This document shows positions 44,786-53,321 of a stretch of 64,000 nucleotides of DNA, piece after piece. The stretch is from Bauldia sp963759235 (GTDB lineage Bacteria > Pseudomonadota > Alphaproteobacteria > Rhizobiales > Kaistiaceae): the NCBI GenBank assembly GCA_963759235.1, contig CAVWYO010000007.1, positions 1 through 64,000 on the forward strand, read 5' to 3'. The notes below the pieces were generated by a model that did no database searches, was not told the origin of the DNA, and saw nothing but the letters and a program-made list of their open reading frames with translations. Made by a program: the position numbers and the translations under genes. Within the stretch, counting starts at the first letter, position 1. Every line of letters begins with the position of its first letter.

Positions 44786-46927
44786 ATGACGACCGCCTCG
44801 AAATCCGCGCCGCTCTCTGTCTGGCGGCCGATCTCGACCGATACTTTCCTCGTCGGCGCCCCGCATTATCCGGAGCATGTCGATGACAGCTATTGGCAGC
44901 GCGATGCCGACCGCATGGCCGCGGCGGGCTTCAACACGGTGCGGCTTGCGGAATTCGCCTGGCACATTCTAGAGCCGCTTGAGGGGACGTTCGACTTCGA
45001 TTTGTTCGACCGCGCCATAGATGTGCTGGGCAAGGCTGGCATCAAGACCATCATGTGCACGCCGACGGCGACGCCGCCGCGCTGGCTGACGGCGCGTTGT
45101 CCCGAAGTGTTGCGCGTCGATGCCAATGGCCGCGCCATGAGCCATGGCTCGCGCCAGCACGCCAATCTTGCGAGCGGGGTGTTCCGCGAGCATTCGAAGC
45201 GCATCACTAGAGCGATGGCAGAGCATTATCGCGGCAATTCGCACATCATCGGCTGGCAGACGGATAATGAGCTCAACACCTCTGGATCGCTTTCCTACGG
45301 TCCGGTGACTCTTGCCGAGTTCCAGGCCTTCCTCAAGGACAAGTACAAGACCATCGCCGCGCTCAACGATGCGTGGGGCGGGCATTTCTGGGCCACCGCC
45401 TACGATGATTTCGATCAAGTGGTTCTGCCCCTCGACTACGCCCCTGCCCCCGTCGGGCCGACCCATGTGGTCGACTATCACCGCTTCCTCGCCTTCGTCA
45501 CGGCGCGGTTCCAGCACGATCAGGTGCTGATCCTGCGCGCCACCAATCCAGACTGGTTCGTCTTCCACAATCTGGGGCGGATCGACGACATCGACTTCCG
45601 CGGCGAGTTCTCGACCGATCTCGATTTTCTCGGCTTCGACATCTACCCGCATCTCTATGACGAGATGCAGCGGGTCGGCGGCGTCGGCGAGGTGCAGGCG
45701 CTGCATCTCGACATCTGCCGCGGCTTCACCGGAAACTTCATCGTGCCCGAGCAGCAATCGGGCTTCGGTGCGCAGCCGAACTTCTCGACGCTGACGCCCG
45801 AACCCGGCGAGATGCGCCGCATGGCCTATACGTCAGTGGCGCGCGGTGCCGATGGCGTGATGTTCTTCCGCTGGCGGCCGGCGCATTTCGGCGCCGAGAT
45901 CTATTGGATGGGCATCATCGATCACGACGACATCCCGCGGCGGCGCTATGACGAGGCCAAGCAGTTTGCGGGTGAGGTCACGGCGCTCAAGAACAAGATC
46001 CTCCGCACGCATGTGCGCATGGATTTGGGCATCGCCGGATCAGATTTCGACAATCAGGAAATGCACCGCTCCTACCCCATCGGCATGCCGAGCCCGCAGG
46101 ACGATGCGACGCTGCTGCACCGCTATTGCTACCGCCACAGCATCGCCTGCGGATTCATCCATCCCGAGGATGATCTCAGCAAGCTCAAGGCGCTCTACGT
46201 GCCGCATTGGCTGAAATGGATCGATGCGTGGACGGCGCACATCGAGGCCTTCGCCAAGGCCGGTGGAACAGTGATCCTGGGCGGTCGCACCGGATCGCGC
46301 GACGTCAACAACCACGTCATCCGCGAGACCTCGCCGGGCAAGGCGCTCTCGGCGCTGGCCGGTGTCACGGTCGAGGAATTCGGACTTTTGACTCCGATCG
46401 GCGGCGATGGCCTGTTCGAGCATGGCGGCCGCTTCGGCGCCAACACGGTGCGTAAGAAGCTGCCGGCGACGTCGGCGAGCCGCCAATACGAGCTCAAGAT
46501 CGGGAATGCGCAGGTGACGGCGGCGCATCTTTATGAGCTGCTTAACGTCGCTCCCGGCACAGAGGTCATCGGCCGCTGGGCCAGCCGCTTCGCCGAGGGC
46601 CAGGCCGCGATGACTTCGCGCAAGGTCGGCAAGGGCAATGTGATCTATCTCGGCACGTACCTCAGCGATGCTCTGGTCGAGGTGCTGGCCGATCAAGTGC
46701 TGGCGCCCGCCGGTATCGTGCCGCTCATCGCCGACATGCCGGCCGGCGTCGAAGCAACGATCCGCGAAAGCAAGAACCGCCGCCTGTTGTTCATCCTCAA
46801 CACGCTGGGCGAGCCGGCAGACGTGCCGAATATTCCAAAGGGCACCGATCTGCTCGGCGACGCGCAGGTGAAGGCAGGCCGCATGAGGCTCCCCGCCTAT
46901 GGCTGCAGCATCATCGAACTGGCTTAG
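44786..46927 (+). CDS. beta-galactosidase, GH42 family
   Basis: The intact 713-aa glycoside hydrolase starts 24 bp after the permease. The catalytic TIM barrel opens with VGAPHYPEHVDDSYWQRDAD and FNTVRLAEFAWHILEP. The acid/base is Glu162 in GWQTDNELNTSG, and the nucleophile Glu322 in GNFIVPEQQSGFGAQ. YTSVARGADGVMFFRWRPA and the trimerisation domain (about 400-620) follow, with a small beta domain at the end. No signal peptide is present, so the enzyme hydrolyses galactosides, such as lactose-like or plant-derived oligosaccharides, after import. It completes the ROK-regulated operon. Confidence 0.92.
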   Translation: MTTASKSAPLSVWRPISTDTFLVGAPHYPEHVDDSYWQRDADRMAAAGFNTVRLAEFAWHILEPLEGTFDFDLFDRAIDVLGKAGIKTIMCTPTATPPRWLTARCPEVLRVDANGRAMSHGSRQHANLASGVFREHSKRITRAMAEHYRGNSHIIGWQTDNELNTSGSLSYGPVTLAEFQAFLKDKYKTIAALNDAWGGHFWATAYDDFDQVVLPLDYAPAPVGPTHVVDYHRFLAFVTARFQHDQVLILRATNPDWFVFHNLGRIDDIDFRGEFSTDLDFLGFDIYPHLYDEMQRVGGVGEVQALHLDICRGFTGNFIVPEQQSGFGAQPNFSTLTPEPGEMRRMAYTSVARGADGVMFFRWRPAHFGAEIYWMGIIDHDDIPRRRYDEAKQFAGEVTALKNKILRTHVRMDLGIAGSDFDNQEMHRSYPIGMPSPQDDATLLHRYCYRHSIACGFIHPEDDLSKLKALYVPHWLKWIDAWTAHIEAFAKAGGTVILGGRTGSRDVNNHVIRETSPGKALSALAGVTVEEFGLLTPIGGDGLFEHGGRFGANTVRKKLPATSASRQYELKIGNAQVTAAHLYELLNVAPGTEVIGRWASRFAEGQAAMTSRKVGKGNVIYLGTYLSDALVEVLADQVLAPAGIVPLIADMPAGVEATIRESKNRRLLFILNTLGEPADVPNIPKGTDLLGDAQVKAGRMRLPAYGCSIIELA

Positions 46928-47439
46928 TCTGCACTCGGGAGGTATCGGCAACGTCGCGACAGGGCCGGCGCGAGCCACAGGCTGAAGTTGCTTGGAGCAG
47001 ATTGGCGGAATCCCCACATTTCTTGGAGAATGTTGGAGCCGGGTTTCTCTCCCTCCGCCATTTCCACCCCGTCGAACATTCTCCGTTCGTGAGACTTGTG
47101 GGTGAATTCCCCAGGAAACGCGCGATTCAGTCGCAAACCTCTGGACTGCGGAACGAGTCAATATCGCCCCTGGAGTTCTCTCTCCACCGTTTTTCTCCCG
47201 ACCTCTGGACTGAACCTTCGCTAGTACGGATACCCAAAACATTGATTTCATGGGGTTTTTTTGAACTGTATCGTTCGCCGATTTCGCATCCCCGTCGCCC
47301 GCCAATTACCGTGATTGGCACCCTCATTTGGAAACCAGGGAACTACAATGCGAACTCTTTTGATCCGGCTTGAGCCCAACATCAGAGCGGGTCACTTTGG
47401 AAAATACTCGTTCGGTGAAAGACGAGACGTGCACGGTGT
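46928..47439. other. intergenic with hairpin repeat; no supported gene
   Basis: The block after the GH42 gene holds repeat copy B. It also contains two CTCTGGACTG boxes (near 47142 and 47208) and a T-rich tract near 47255. A frame from ATG 47348 (MRTLLIRLEPNIRAGHFGKY) is short and unrecognised. Confidence 0.35.
47024..47060. repeat. direct repeat copy B (37 nt, partner at 25571)
   Basis: It is identical to copy A except for one base in the left part. In this copy the start GGAGAATGTT (47025-47034) pairs perfectly with AACATTCTCC at 47075-47084, giving a 10-bp stem around the repeat. The stem is weaker at copy A. See copy A for the bounded segment. Confidence 0.7.
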
Positions 47440-47676
47440 TTGTCGGTCAAGGTGGCCGAGTTCCTGTTCCGCAAGGCGACCACCGATGGCCCGCAATGCG
47501 TCACCGCCGCCATCTTCTGGATGAAGACCCGCGGCGGCTGGCGCGAATCCCCCCAGACCCACGAGGTCGCGGTCAGGGACGTCACCCAGATGACCGACGA
47601 GGAACTCATCGCCCGGCTGCACGTCCTCAATACCGAACTGGCGCCATACCTCGAACTGAAGGCGAACGGAGTATAA
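47440..47676 (+). pseudogene. phage-like hypothetical protein, C-terminal part
   Basis: The frame reads VAEFLFRKATTDGPQCVTAA, IFWMKTRGGWRESPQTHEVA then MTDEELIARLHVLNTELAPY to a stop at 47676. The T-A-A-I-F-W-x-K-T-R segment is common in short phage- or terminase-associated hypothetical proteins. The N-terminus is missing, since the apparent TTG start is inside the conserved part. Its stop overlaps the junction with the duplicated nuclease 5' end that follows. Confidence 0.45.
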
Positions 47677-47755
47677 TCACGAGAGACACGCCGATCATCG
47701 CCGGTGCGTATCCGCTGGCGACTACGCTCTCTCGGAAAGTGAAGCGTCTCATCAC
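47677..47755 (-). pseudogene. duplicated 5' end of the SNase-like gene
   Basis: The minus strand from 47755 gives MMRRFTFRESVVASGYAPAM then IGVSLV. This is nearly identical at DNA level to the start of the gene at 51082 (one Ala-Pro change among 26 codons). It breaks off at 47677. The flanking non-coding DNA up to the RTX stop is also duplicated. Confidence 0.75.
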
Positions 47756-47815
47756 CGGGCTTTAAGGACCACCCCCTTCACCGCTCTGCCGATGCGCCGC
47801 CGCGTTCTCGTGCCT

Positions 47816-48934
47816 TCAAGCGATCACCACGAAGTCGCTGGCGTGCAGGTGGAGCCCCTTGTCGAGCTTGGCGAACTCGACCTGCGCACCGATGCCCGTG
47901 CCGTCCGGATCGTAGAACAGCGCGCCGGTGTGCTTGTTGTAGATTATGTGGTCGTCGCCGTCATGGGCGGCGGCCCCCTTGTGGAACTCCCCACTGGCGA
48001 GGTTTCCCGGCCCGCTCAGCGCGCCGAAGAAGGCCTTGGAGAGGATGAGCTTGTCGGTGCCCGGATCGAAGTGCTTGACCCGGTCGACGTTGGTCACGGC
48101 GTTGAGCGCCGTGTCGAAGACAAATTGGTCCTTGTGCGGCCCGGCGATCAGCGTGTCGTTGCCGTCGCCGCCATGAACCCTGCCCGCATGGCCGCCGGCA
48201 TTCTTGAAGGTGTCGTTGCCGGGACCGAGATACGTCTCGCCCTTGATCTGGCCGTCGTTGACGACTTTGTCCTTGGCAAAGCTGCCGAGGATGATGCCCT
48301 TGAGCTTGCCGTGGTTCTCCACCAACAGGTTTCCCGCGCCGGCGTTGTCGATCGCGTAGTAGGCGCCCCCCTCGATCGTGCCGCCGGGCTTGTTGACGAC
48401 GGTCGCTTTCAGTCCAGGAAGCGTGTTGACAAAGACGCCGAAGGTGACCGCCCCGATCGAGCCGGAATTTTCGATCATCGGCCCGTCGGTCGCTCCGGGC
48501 GTGGAGACCGTCGCGAGGACGCCGTAGATTGCCCCAAAGATGTGGCCGGTGTTGGTGAGATCGAAGTTCGACACATCGACGGCGGCCACGCCGAATTGGG
48601 TCAAGCCGACGATGCTCCCGTCATTCATGACGGTCATGTTCTTGGCGCTGGGGACGTTACCGACAACAACACCATCGGTACCGACAATACTGCCGTTCGC
48701 CTTGTTGTTGACGGTGCCGTTCTTCGCTGCCCCGAGGTAGACGCCGAAGCTGGTATTGCTGAAGACGTCGCCCTTGTTGACCAGCTTGCTGCCGTTGAAG
48801 GTGCTGTACACCGCCGCCGGGCCACTCCCCGTCCCGACCAGAACGCCGTTGGCGATCGTCCATGTCTTGCCCGGTCCGGTATACGTGATGGCCGGGGACG
48901 CGGGATTGTAGATGTCGGTTTTCTGGGTGGGCAT
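47816..48934 (-). CDS. RTX-like secreted protein with beta-helical repeats, paralogue 1
   Basis: The 372-aa product starts MPTQKTDIYNPASPAITYTG behind the AGGAGAACGATC leader. Residues 25-230 are imperfect beta-helix-like repeats rich in N-x-G-x-I-x-G (NGSIVGTDGVVVG, NDGSIVGLTQFGVAAVDVSN, NTGHIFGAIYGV, NSGSIGAVTFGV). Then come hemolysin-type calcium repeats (LGPGNDTFKNAGGHAGRVHG, GDGNDTLIAG) and a C-terminal block of about 110 residues (VDRVKHFDPGTDKLILS, HIIYNKHTGALFYDPDG, LDKGLHLHASDFVVIA). There is no signal peptide; type I secretion through the C-terminus is expected for RTX proteins. No T1SS genes are in the window. Function is unknown; adhesion or matrix is possible. Confidence 0.75.
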   Translation of the reverse strand: MPTQKTDIYNPASPAITYTGPGKTWTIANGVLVGTGSGPAAVYSTFNGSKLVNKGDVFSNTSFGVYLGAAKNGTVNNKANGSIVGTDGVVVGNVPSAKNMTVMNDGSIVGLTQFGVAAVDVSNFDLTNTGHIFGAIYGVLATVSTPGATDGPMIENSGSIGAVTFGVFVNTLPGLKATVVNKPGGTIEGGAYYAIDNAGAGNLLVENHGKLKGIILGSFAKDKVVNDGQIKGETYLGPGNDTFKNAGGHAGRVHGGDGNDTLIAGPHKDQFVFDTALNAVTNVDRVKHFDPGTDKLILSKAFFGALSGPGNLASGEFHKGAAAHDGDDHIIYNKHTGALFYDPDGTGIGAQVEFAKLDKGLHLHASDFVVIA

Positions 48935-49042
48935 GATCGTTCTCCTGTCGGCGTCAGCCTGTCCGGAAGTGGCTTCGACGCTCGGCCTACTTCCCGAATG
49001 CGCTGCCAGCGGGCCGTGCAGCCGGGGCAGCCACTGCTGCCT

Positions 49043-50155
49043 TCAGGCGATCACCACAAAGTCGCTGGCGTGCAGGTTGAGCCCCTTGTCGAGCTTGGCG
49101 AACTCGACCTGGGGCGAACCGCCGGTGCCGTCGGGGTCGTAGAACAGCGCGCCGGTGTGTTTGTTGTAGATGATGTGGTCGTCGCCGTCATGGGCGGCGG
49201 CCCCCTTGTGGAACTCGCCGCTGGCGAGGTTTCCCGGCCCGCTGAGCGCGCCGAAGTAGCTCTGGTCGAGGATGAGCTTGTCGGTGCCGGGGTCGAAGTG
49301 CTTGACCCGGTCGACATTGGTTGCCGCGTTCAGCGTCGTGTCGAAGACGAATTGGTCCTTGTGCAGCCCGGCGATGAGGGTGTCGTTGCCGTCGCCGCCG
49401 TGGACCTTGCCTGCGGTGCCGCCGGCGTTCTTGAAGGTGTCGTCGCCGGAGCCGAGAAACACATCGCCCTTGATCTGCCCGTCGTTGACGACCTTGTCAT
49501 GGGCATTGGGCGCTTCGGACACGATATCGCCCTTGATCTTGCCGTGGTTGTCGACCAGCAGGCTTCCTGCGCTGGTGCCGATCGCGATAGTGTCTCCCTT
49601 GATCGTGCCGCCGGACTTGTTGACGACGGTCGCCTTCAGCCCGGAAAGGATTGAGGTGAGTACGCCGATCGCACCACCGCTGATCACGCCGGAATTTTCA
49701 ATCATCGGTCCGTCGGTCGCGCCGACCGTGCCCACCGACGCGAAAACGCCGTAGATTGCCCCAAAGATGTGGCCGGTGTTGGTGAGATCGAAATTCGACA
49801 CATCGGTGGCGATAACGCCGGCTTGGGCAAAGCCGATGATGCTCCCGTCGTTCATGACGGTCATGTTCTTGGCGCCGGGGCCCCCCACGAAAACGCCGTA
49901 GCCGCCGAAGATGCTGCCGTTCGCCTTGTTGATGACGGTGCCGTTCTTCTGTGTCGCGAAGAACACGCCAGCCTGGGTACTGCTGAAGACGTCTCCCTTG
50001 TTGACCAGCTTGCTGCCGTTGAAGCCGCTGTAGACCGCGGGGGCACTCCCCGAGCCGACCAGGGCGCCGCTGGCGATGGTCCAGGTTTGGCCCGACTTGG
50101 TATAGTTGATGGCGGGGGCGGTGGGGTTGTAGATGTCTGTGTGCTGGGTGGGCAC
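49043..50155 (-). CDS. RTX-like secreted protein with beta-helical repeats, paralogue 2
   Basis: GTG at 50155 starts MPTQHTDIYNPTAPAINYTK (370 aa), again behind ACAGGAGAACGATC. It is a close paralogue of the 47816 gene throughout: the same repeat order (NGSIFGGYGVFVGG, NDGSIIGFAQAGVIATDVSN, NTGHIFGAIYGVFASVG), the same calcium repeats (GSGDDTFKNAGGTAGKVHG) and the same C-terminus. Differences cluster in the middle (residues 150-215). It lies 108 bp upstream of paralogue 1 on the same strand. Confidence 0.76.
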   Translation of the reverse strand: MPTQHTDIYNPTAPAINYTKSGQTWTIASGALVGSGSAPAVYSGFNGSKLVNKGDVFSSTQAGVFFATQKNGTVINKANGSIFGGYGVFVGGPGAKNMTVMNDGSIIGFAQAGVIATDVSNFDLTNTGHIFGAIYGVFASVGTVGATDGPMIENSGVISGGAIGVLTSILSGLKATVVNKSGGTIKGDTIAIGTSAGSLLVDNHGKIKGDIVSEAPNAHDKVVNDGQIKGDVFLGSGDDTFKNAGGTAGKVHGGDGNDTLIAGLHKDQFVFDTTLNAATNVDRVKHFDPGTDKLILDQSYFGALSGPGNLASGEFHKGAAAHDGDDHIIYNKHTGALFYDPDGTGGSPQVEFAKLDKGLNLHASDFVVIA

Positions 50156-50315
50156 GATCGTTCTCCTGTCGTCGTCAGCCGGTCGGCGGGTTCCGGTGCG
50201 TCAGGGTTCGGCGGCATACGCCACGCCAGGGTGGCCGATGCCAAAAAGCGGAACAGAATAGCAGCAACCCGGTCTGGGGGATATTGCGCCTGGGACGTGC
50301 GGTCTCCCACGGCCA

Positions 50316-51082
50316 CTATGGCGTGCTTGCGACCCGCAAAGGGCAACATTTCGCCGAGCGCCAGCCGGCAACCTGAGCCTCGGCCTCGTCGCAGAACCAG
50401 CGCTCGCCCTTCGCCTCGTCAATCTTCGTCTTGTCGTACCAGGGTGACCAGGGCGTGAGGTAAATGTGCTCACCATCGGCGCTGATATTGCCCTTGATGG
50501 GGCACCCGGGCCTCGGTGAGGCCTCCGCAGCGCGCTTCCACTTGTCGGCTCGATAGTCCCACGGCGCCTGTGCCTCGCCTTGCCACACGCCAAGCCCGGC
50601 GGCTCGGGCCTTTGCTTCAATCCCTGCGTAGTCGTCGCTGAAGCGGACAAACGCCCAAGCCAGCCCTTCGCGAACAAGCGTCGCGTCGACGTCAACGCTG
50701 TCAGCGTAGCAAACCGCGACTATCCGCCCGTAGGGATCACGATCCCGGGCGACGCAATCCACTGCCTTGCCTTCGACGAGTTCGGCGAGGCGTTCGATGG
50801 CGCGGTCTCGGCAAGCCAAGTGCCGCCGTTTGCCGTCCCGCACCGCTGGCCGGCTTCGGGCGCGTCAATGCCATGCAGTCGGATGAGTACCGGGCCGAGA
50901 TCAATCGTGTCGCCGTCAACGATGGTCGCGGTCCCGGTGATGCGAGTATCGGCGCCCCACGCGCGACGAACGGCCAGTCCAAGCAACGCAGTCGCCGCAA
51001 TGATCACGAGAGACACGCCGATCATCGCCAGTGCGTATCCGCTGGCGACTACGCTCTCTCGGAAAGTGAAGCGTCTCATCAC
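50316..51082 (-). pseudogene. membrane-anchored thermonuclease-like (SNase) protein, one frameshift
   Basis: GTG 51082 (or ATG 51079) opens MMRRFTFRESVVASGYALAM, one membrane helix (IGVSLVIIAATALLGLAV), and the SNase core ITGTATIVDGDTIDLGPVLI then RLHGIDAPEAGQRC. The frame shifts near 50840. The next frame carries DGKRRHLACRDRAIERLAEL, DRDPYGRIVAVCYADSVDVD (catalytic R-D-x-Y-G-R), LVREGLAWAFVRFSDDYA and a C-terminal excalibur-like extension (GCPIKGNISADGEHIYLTPW, RWFCDEAEAQVAGW) ending at 50316. All nuclease motifs survive; a single indel separates them. The extension with CPIKGN-IS is common in Hyphomicrobiales nucleases. It lies between RTX paralogues 2 and 3. Confidence 0.75.
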
Positions 51083-51141
51083 CGGGCTTCAGGACACCCC
51101 CTTCACCGTTCTTGCCGATGCTGCGCCGCGTTCTCGTGCCT

Positions 51142-52227
51142 TCAGGCGATCACGACGAAGTCGCTGGCGTGCAGGTGGAGCCCCTTGTCGAGCTTGGCGA
51201 ACTCGACCTGGGGCGAACCGCCGGTGCCGTCGGGGTCGTAGAACAGCGCGCCGGTGTGCTTATTGTAGATGATGTGGTCGTCGCCGTCATGGGCGACGGC
51301 CCCCTTGTGGAACTCGCCGCTGGCGAGGTTTCCCGGCCCGCTCAGCGCCGCGAAGATGCCCTTGGAGAGGAAGAGCTTGTCGGTGCCGGGGTCGAAGTGC
51401 TTGACCCGGTCGACATTGGTCGCAGCGTTCAGCGTCGCGTCGAAGACGAACTTGTCCTTGTGCGGTCCGGCGATGAGGGTGTCGTTGCCGGGACCCCCAT
51501 GAACCCTGCCGGCATGGCCGCCAGTGTTCTTGAAGGTGTCGTTGCCGGGGCCAAGATACGTCTCGCCCGTGATCGTTCCCTCGTTGACGATCGCGTCGTT
51601 GGCTGCCGCAGCGCAGTTGATGATGCCCTTGACCGTCCCCGTGTTGTCGAGGGACAGCTTCCCCGCGAGCGGTCTTGTCCAGATCGCGTAGGTTCCGCCT
51701 TCGATCGTGCCGCCGGCGCGATTCTGGATCGTCGTCGTCAGCCCGCTGGCGGTGTACACGTCGACGCCGTAGTCGCCGCCCCGGATCAGGCCGGAATTCG
51801 TGACGATCCCCCCGTCGTGGTTCGAATACTCATAGACGCCGGTCACACCGCCCAGGATGTCTCCGCTATTGTTCAGCACCATGTCGGTGGCGTTCTCTCT
51901 GAACCAGACGCCATTCGCGCTGCCGACGATGCCGCCGGCATTGGTGATCGACACGCCGTCGCCGTCGAACCTGATCCCGTCTCCGGCAGTGGCCTTGATG
52001 ACGCCGGTCGCACCGTTCCTGATGACGCCCGCCGAACTTCCCTGTTCGAACGCCACACCGGCGGTTACGCCGCGAATGATTCCGTGGTTCTTCAAAGTGC
52101 TGTTCGCGACGGCGCTGAGGACAGCCGGCGCGACACTGTCGGTGACGAAAATGTACTTGCTGATGGTCCATCTCTCGCCCGGCGCGAAGAGGAGCTGATT
52201 ATTGCGGTCCTCGCTGATTGTGCCCAT
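51142..52227 (-). CDS. RTX-like secreted protein, paralogue 3 (divergent N-terminus)
   Basis: The 361-aa protein starts MGTISEDRNNQLLFAPGERW, unlike paralogues 1 and 2. Residues 30-215 are again N-x-G-x-I repeats, but with different sequence (NHGIIRGVTAGVAFEQGSSA, NAGGIVGSANGVWFRENATD, NSGLIRGGDYGVDVYTASGL, NRAGGTIEGGTYAIWT). From about 225 to the end (GETYLGPGNDTFKN, HKDKFVFDATLNAATNVDRV, HIIYNKHTGALFYDPDG) it is almost identical to the other two. This mosaic implies domain swapping or gene conversion of the C-terminal export module. Confidence 0.75.
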   Translation of the reverse strand: MGTISEDRNNQLLFAPGERWTISKYIFVTDSVAPAVLSAVANSTLKNHGIIRGVTAGVAFEQGSSAGVIRNGATGVIKATAGDGIRFDGDGVSITNAGGIVGSANGVWFRENATDMVLNNSGDILGGVTGVYEYSNHDGGIVTNSGLIRGGDYGVDVYTASGLTTTIQNRAGGTIEGGTYAIWTRPLAGKLSLDNTGTVKGIINCAAAANDAIVNEGTITGETYLGPGNDTFKNTGGHAGRVHGGPGNDTLIAGPHKDKFVFDATLNAATNVDRVKHFDPGTDKLFLSKGIFAALSGPGNLASGEFHKGAVAHDGDDHIIYNKHTGALFYDPDGTGGSPQVEFAKLDKGLHLHASDFVVIA

Positions 52228-52292
52228 GGGACTGACTCCTGGTTCGCCGGCCGATGCCTGCGGGACGCGAGATATCCGAAACGTTCAAATTA

Positions 52293-53321
52293 TCACGCCG
52301 GCATCACTTGCGCGCGGCGAAAGAGCCGCCTTTGCCACTCCGGGTCCGGGGTGACCGAAAGGGCTCTGAACCTTCCCAATTGATAGCCGGTGGATGTCGG
52401 CTCATATGAAGGGTCAAGCTGGTACTCAAACCCAGGGCTAGGGAAGAACTCAGCGATACGTTGCATGTCAGCCAATGGCAACGGTGGCTGCACTTGCCGG
52501 AGTGAAGCGGCACTGAGCACCTCGACATTTTTCGTTTGCCAGAAAGCGACGTCCTCGTCTTCCGCGCCCGGGTCAACCGTGTACCACCGAGGGCGTTCCG
52601 CTCCCTCCAGCGCGTAAATCAGCCCGCGGATATGCGCGTCGCCTAGGCGATAGCCCACAAAGATGATGACGCTCTCGGGCGCGAAATACTGAAGGCGCTC
52701 AAAGAGCCGCTTCCGGTTCATTGCATATCGGTCGAAGTGCTCCCACGAAAGAACGAGCGGGACCTCCTTGTCGAGCCGGTGGTCTATCGAACCGTGGAGC
52801 TTGAGGTACTGCACCGGATTTGTGACCGCGGCCATGCGGTCCTCCACCGGCTCCGAGTCCTTTACGAACGGGACGAGTGTTTGCCGTCGCCGTTCCGTGT
52901 CGCCGTAGGCATCTTCGAGAAAACGGTCATAGTTAGTTGTGGCTATGAGCCGCCAGTTGAAGTCGGAGACCATCCGGTGGGCTTCGGAGGTTTCGAATCC
53001 CTCCAGCGCCTTCGCGACCTCGTCGAAGACAAGGCTCTCACCCATGCCGGCGGCGATGGCCATCTCCGCGACGCTCATGAGATTGTGACTCTTCATCGGT
53101 TTCCCGAAGAAGCGTTGTGCGAGAATATCGCGGAGTTGTTCGCCGTCCGGTGGTCGACGACCACTGGAGTTCAGGCACTCTTTCGACGCGTCGGCCCCGA
53201 GGAACAATATCGCCCGGCCCGTCCGGACGGCCTCGCGGAGGGTGTGCGGTAATTCCAGCGAAGGATTCTGTTTTGGTTTGACGCTCAAGTGACCCAGGAA
53301 ACCTTGAATGCTTTGGGACAC
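52293..53321 (-). CDS. SIR2-like domain protein
   Basis: The 342-aa protein starts at a GTG at 53321 that overlaps the methyltransferase end; an internal start is possible. A SIR2_2-type NAD-binding fold is visible: ILFLGADASKE (residues 38-48, in place of G-A-G-x-S), IATTNYDRFLE (127-136, catalytic Asn130), LKLHGSID (173-180, His176) and the Rossmann closing motif IIFVGYRLGDAHIRGLIYAL (219-238). SIR2 domains of this class often hydrolyse NAD in anti-phage systems. The C-terminal 100 residues match nothing I know and no second effector or sensor domain is present. It is shorter than most such defence proteins, which carry extra domains, so it may be truncated. Confidence 0.72.
   Translation of the reverse strand: MSQSIQGFLGHLSVKPKQNPSLELPHTLREAVRTGRAILFLGADASKECLNSSGRRPPDGEQLRDILAQRFFGKPMKSHNLMSVAEMAIAAGMGESLVFDEVAKALEGFETSEAHRMVSDFNWRLIATTNYDRFLEDAYGDTERRRQTLVPFVKDSEPVEDRMAAVTNPVQYLKLHGSIDHRLDKEVPLVLSWEHFDRYAMNRKRLFERLQYFAPESVIIFVGYRLGDAHIRGLIYALEGAERPRWYTVDPGAEDEDVAFWQTKNVEVLSAASLRQVQPPLPLADMQRIAEFFPSPGFEYQLDPSYEPTSTGYQLGRFRALSVTPDPEWQRRLFRRAQVMPA

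Noticed and set aside
47792..49654. A 620-codon plus-strand frame opposite two RTX genes
   Set aside because: Repetitive antisense shadow; the minus strand has ribosome sites, RTX motifs and paralogue conservation.
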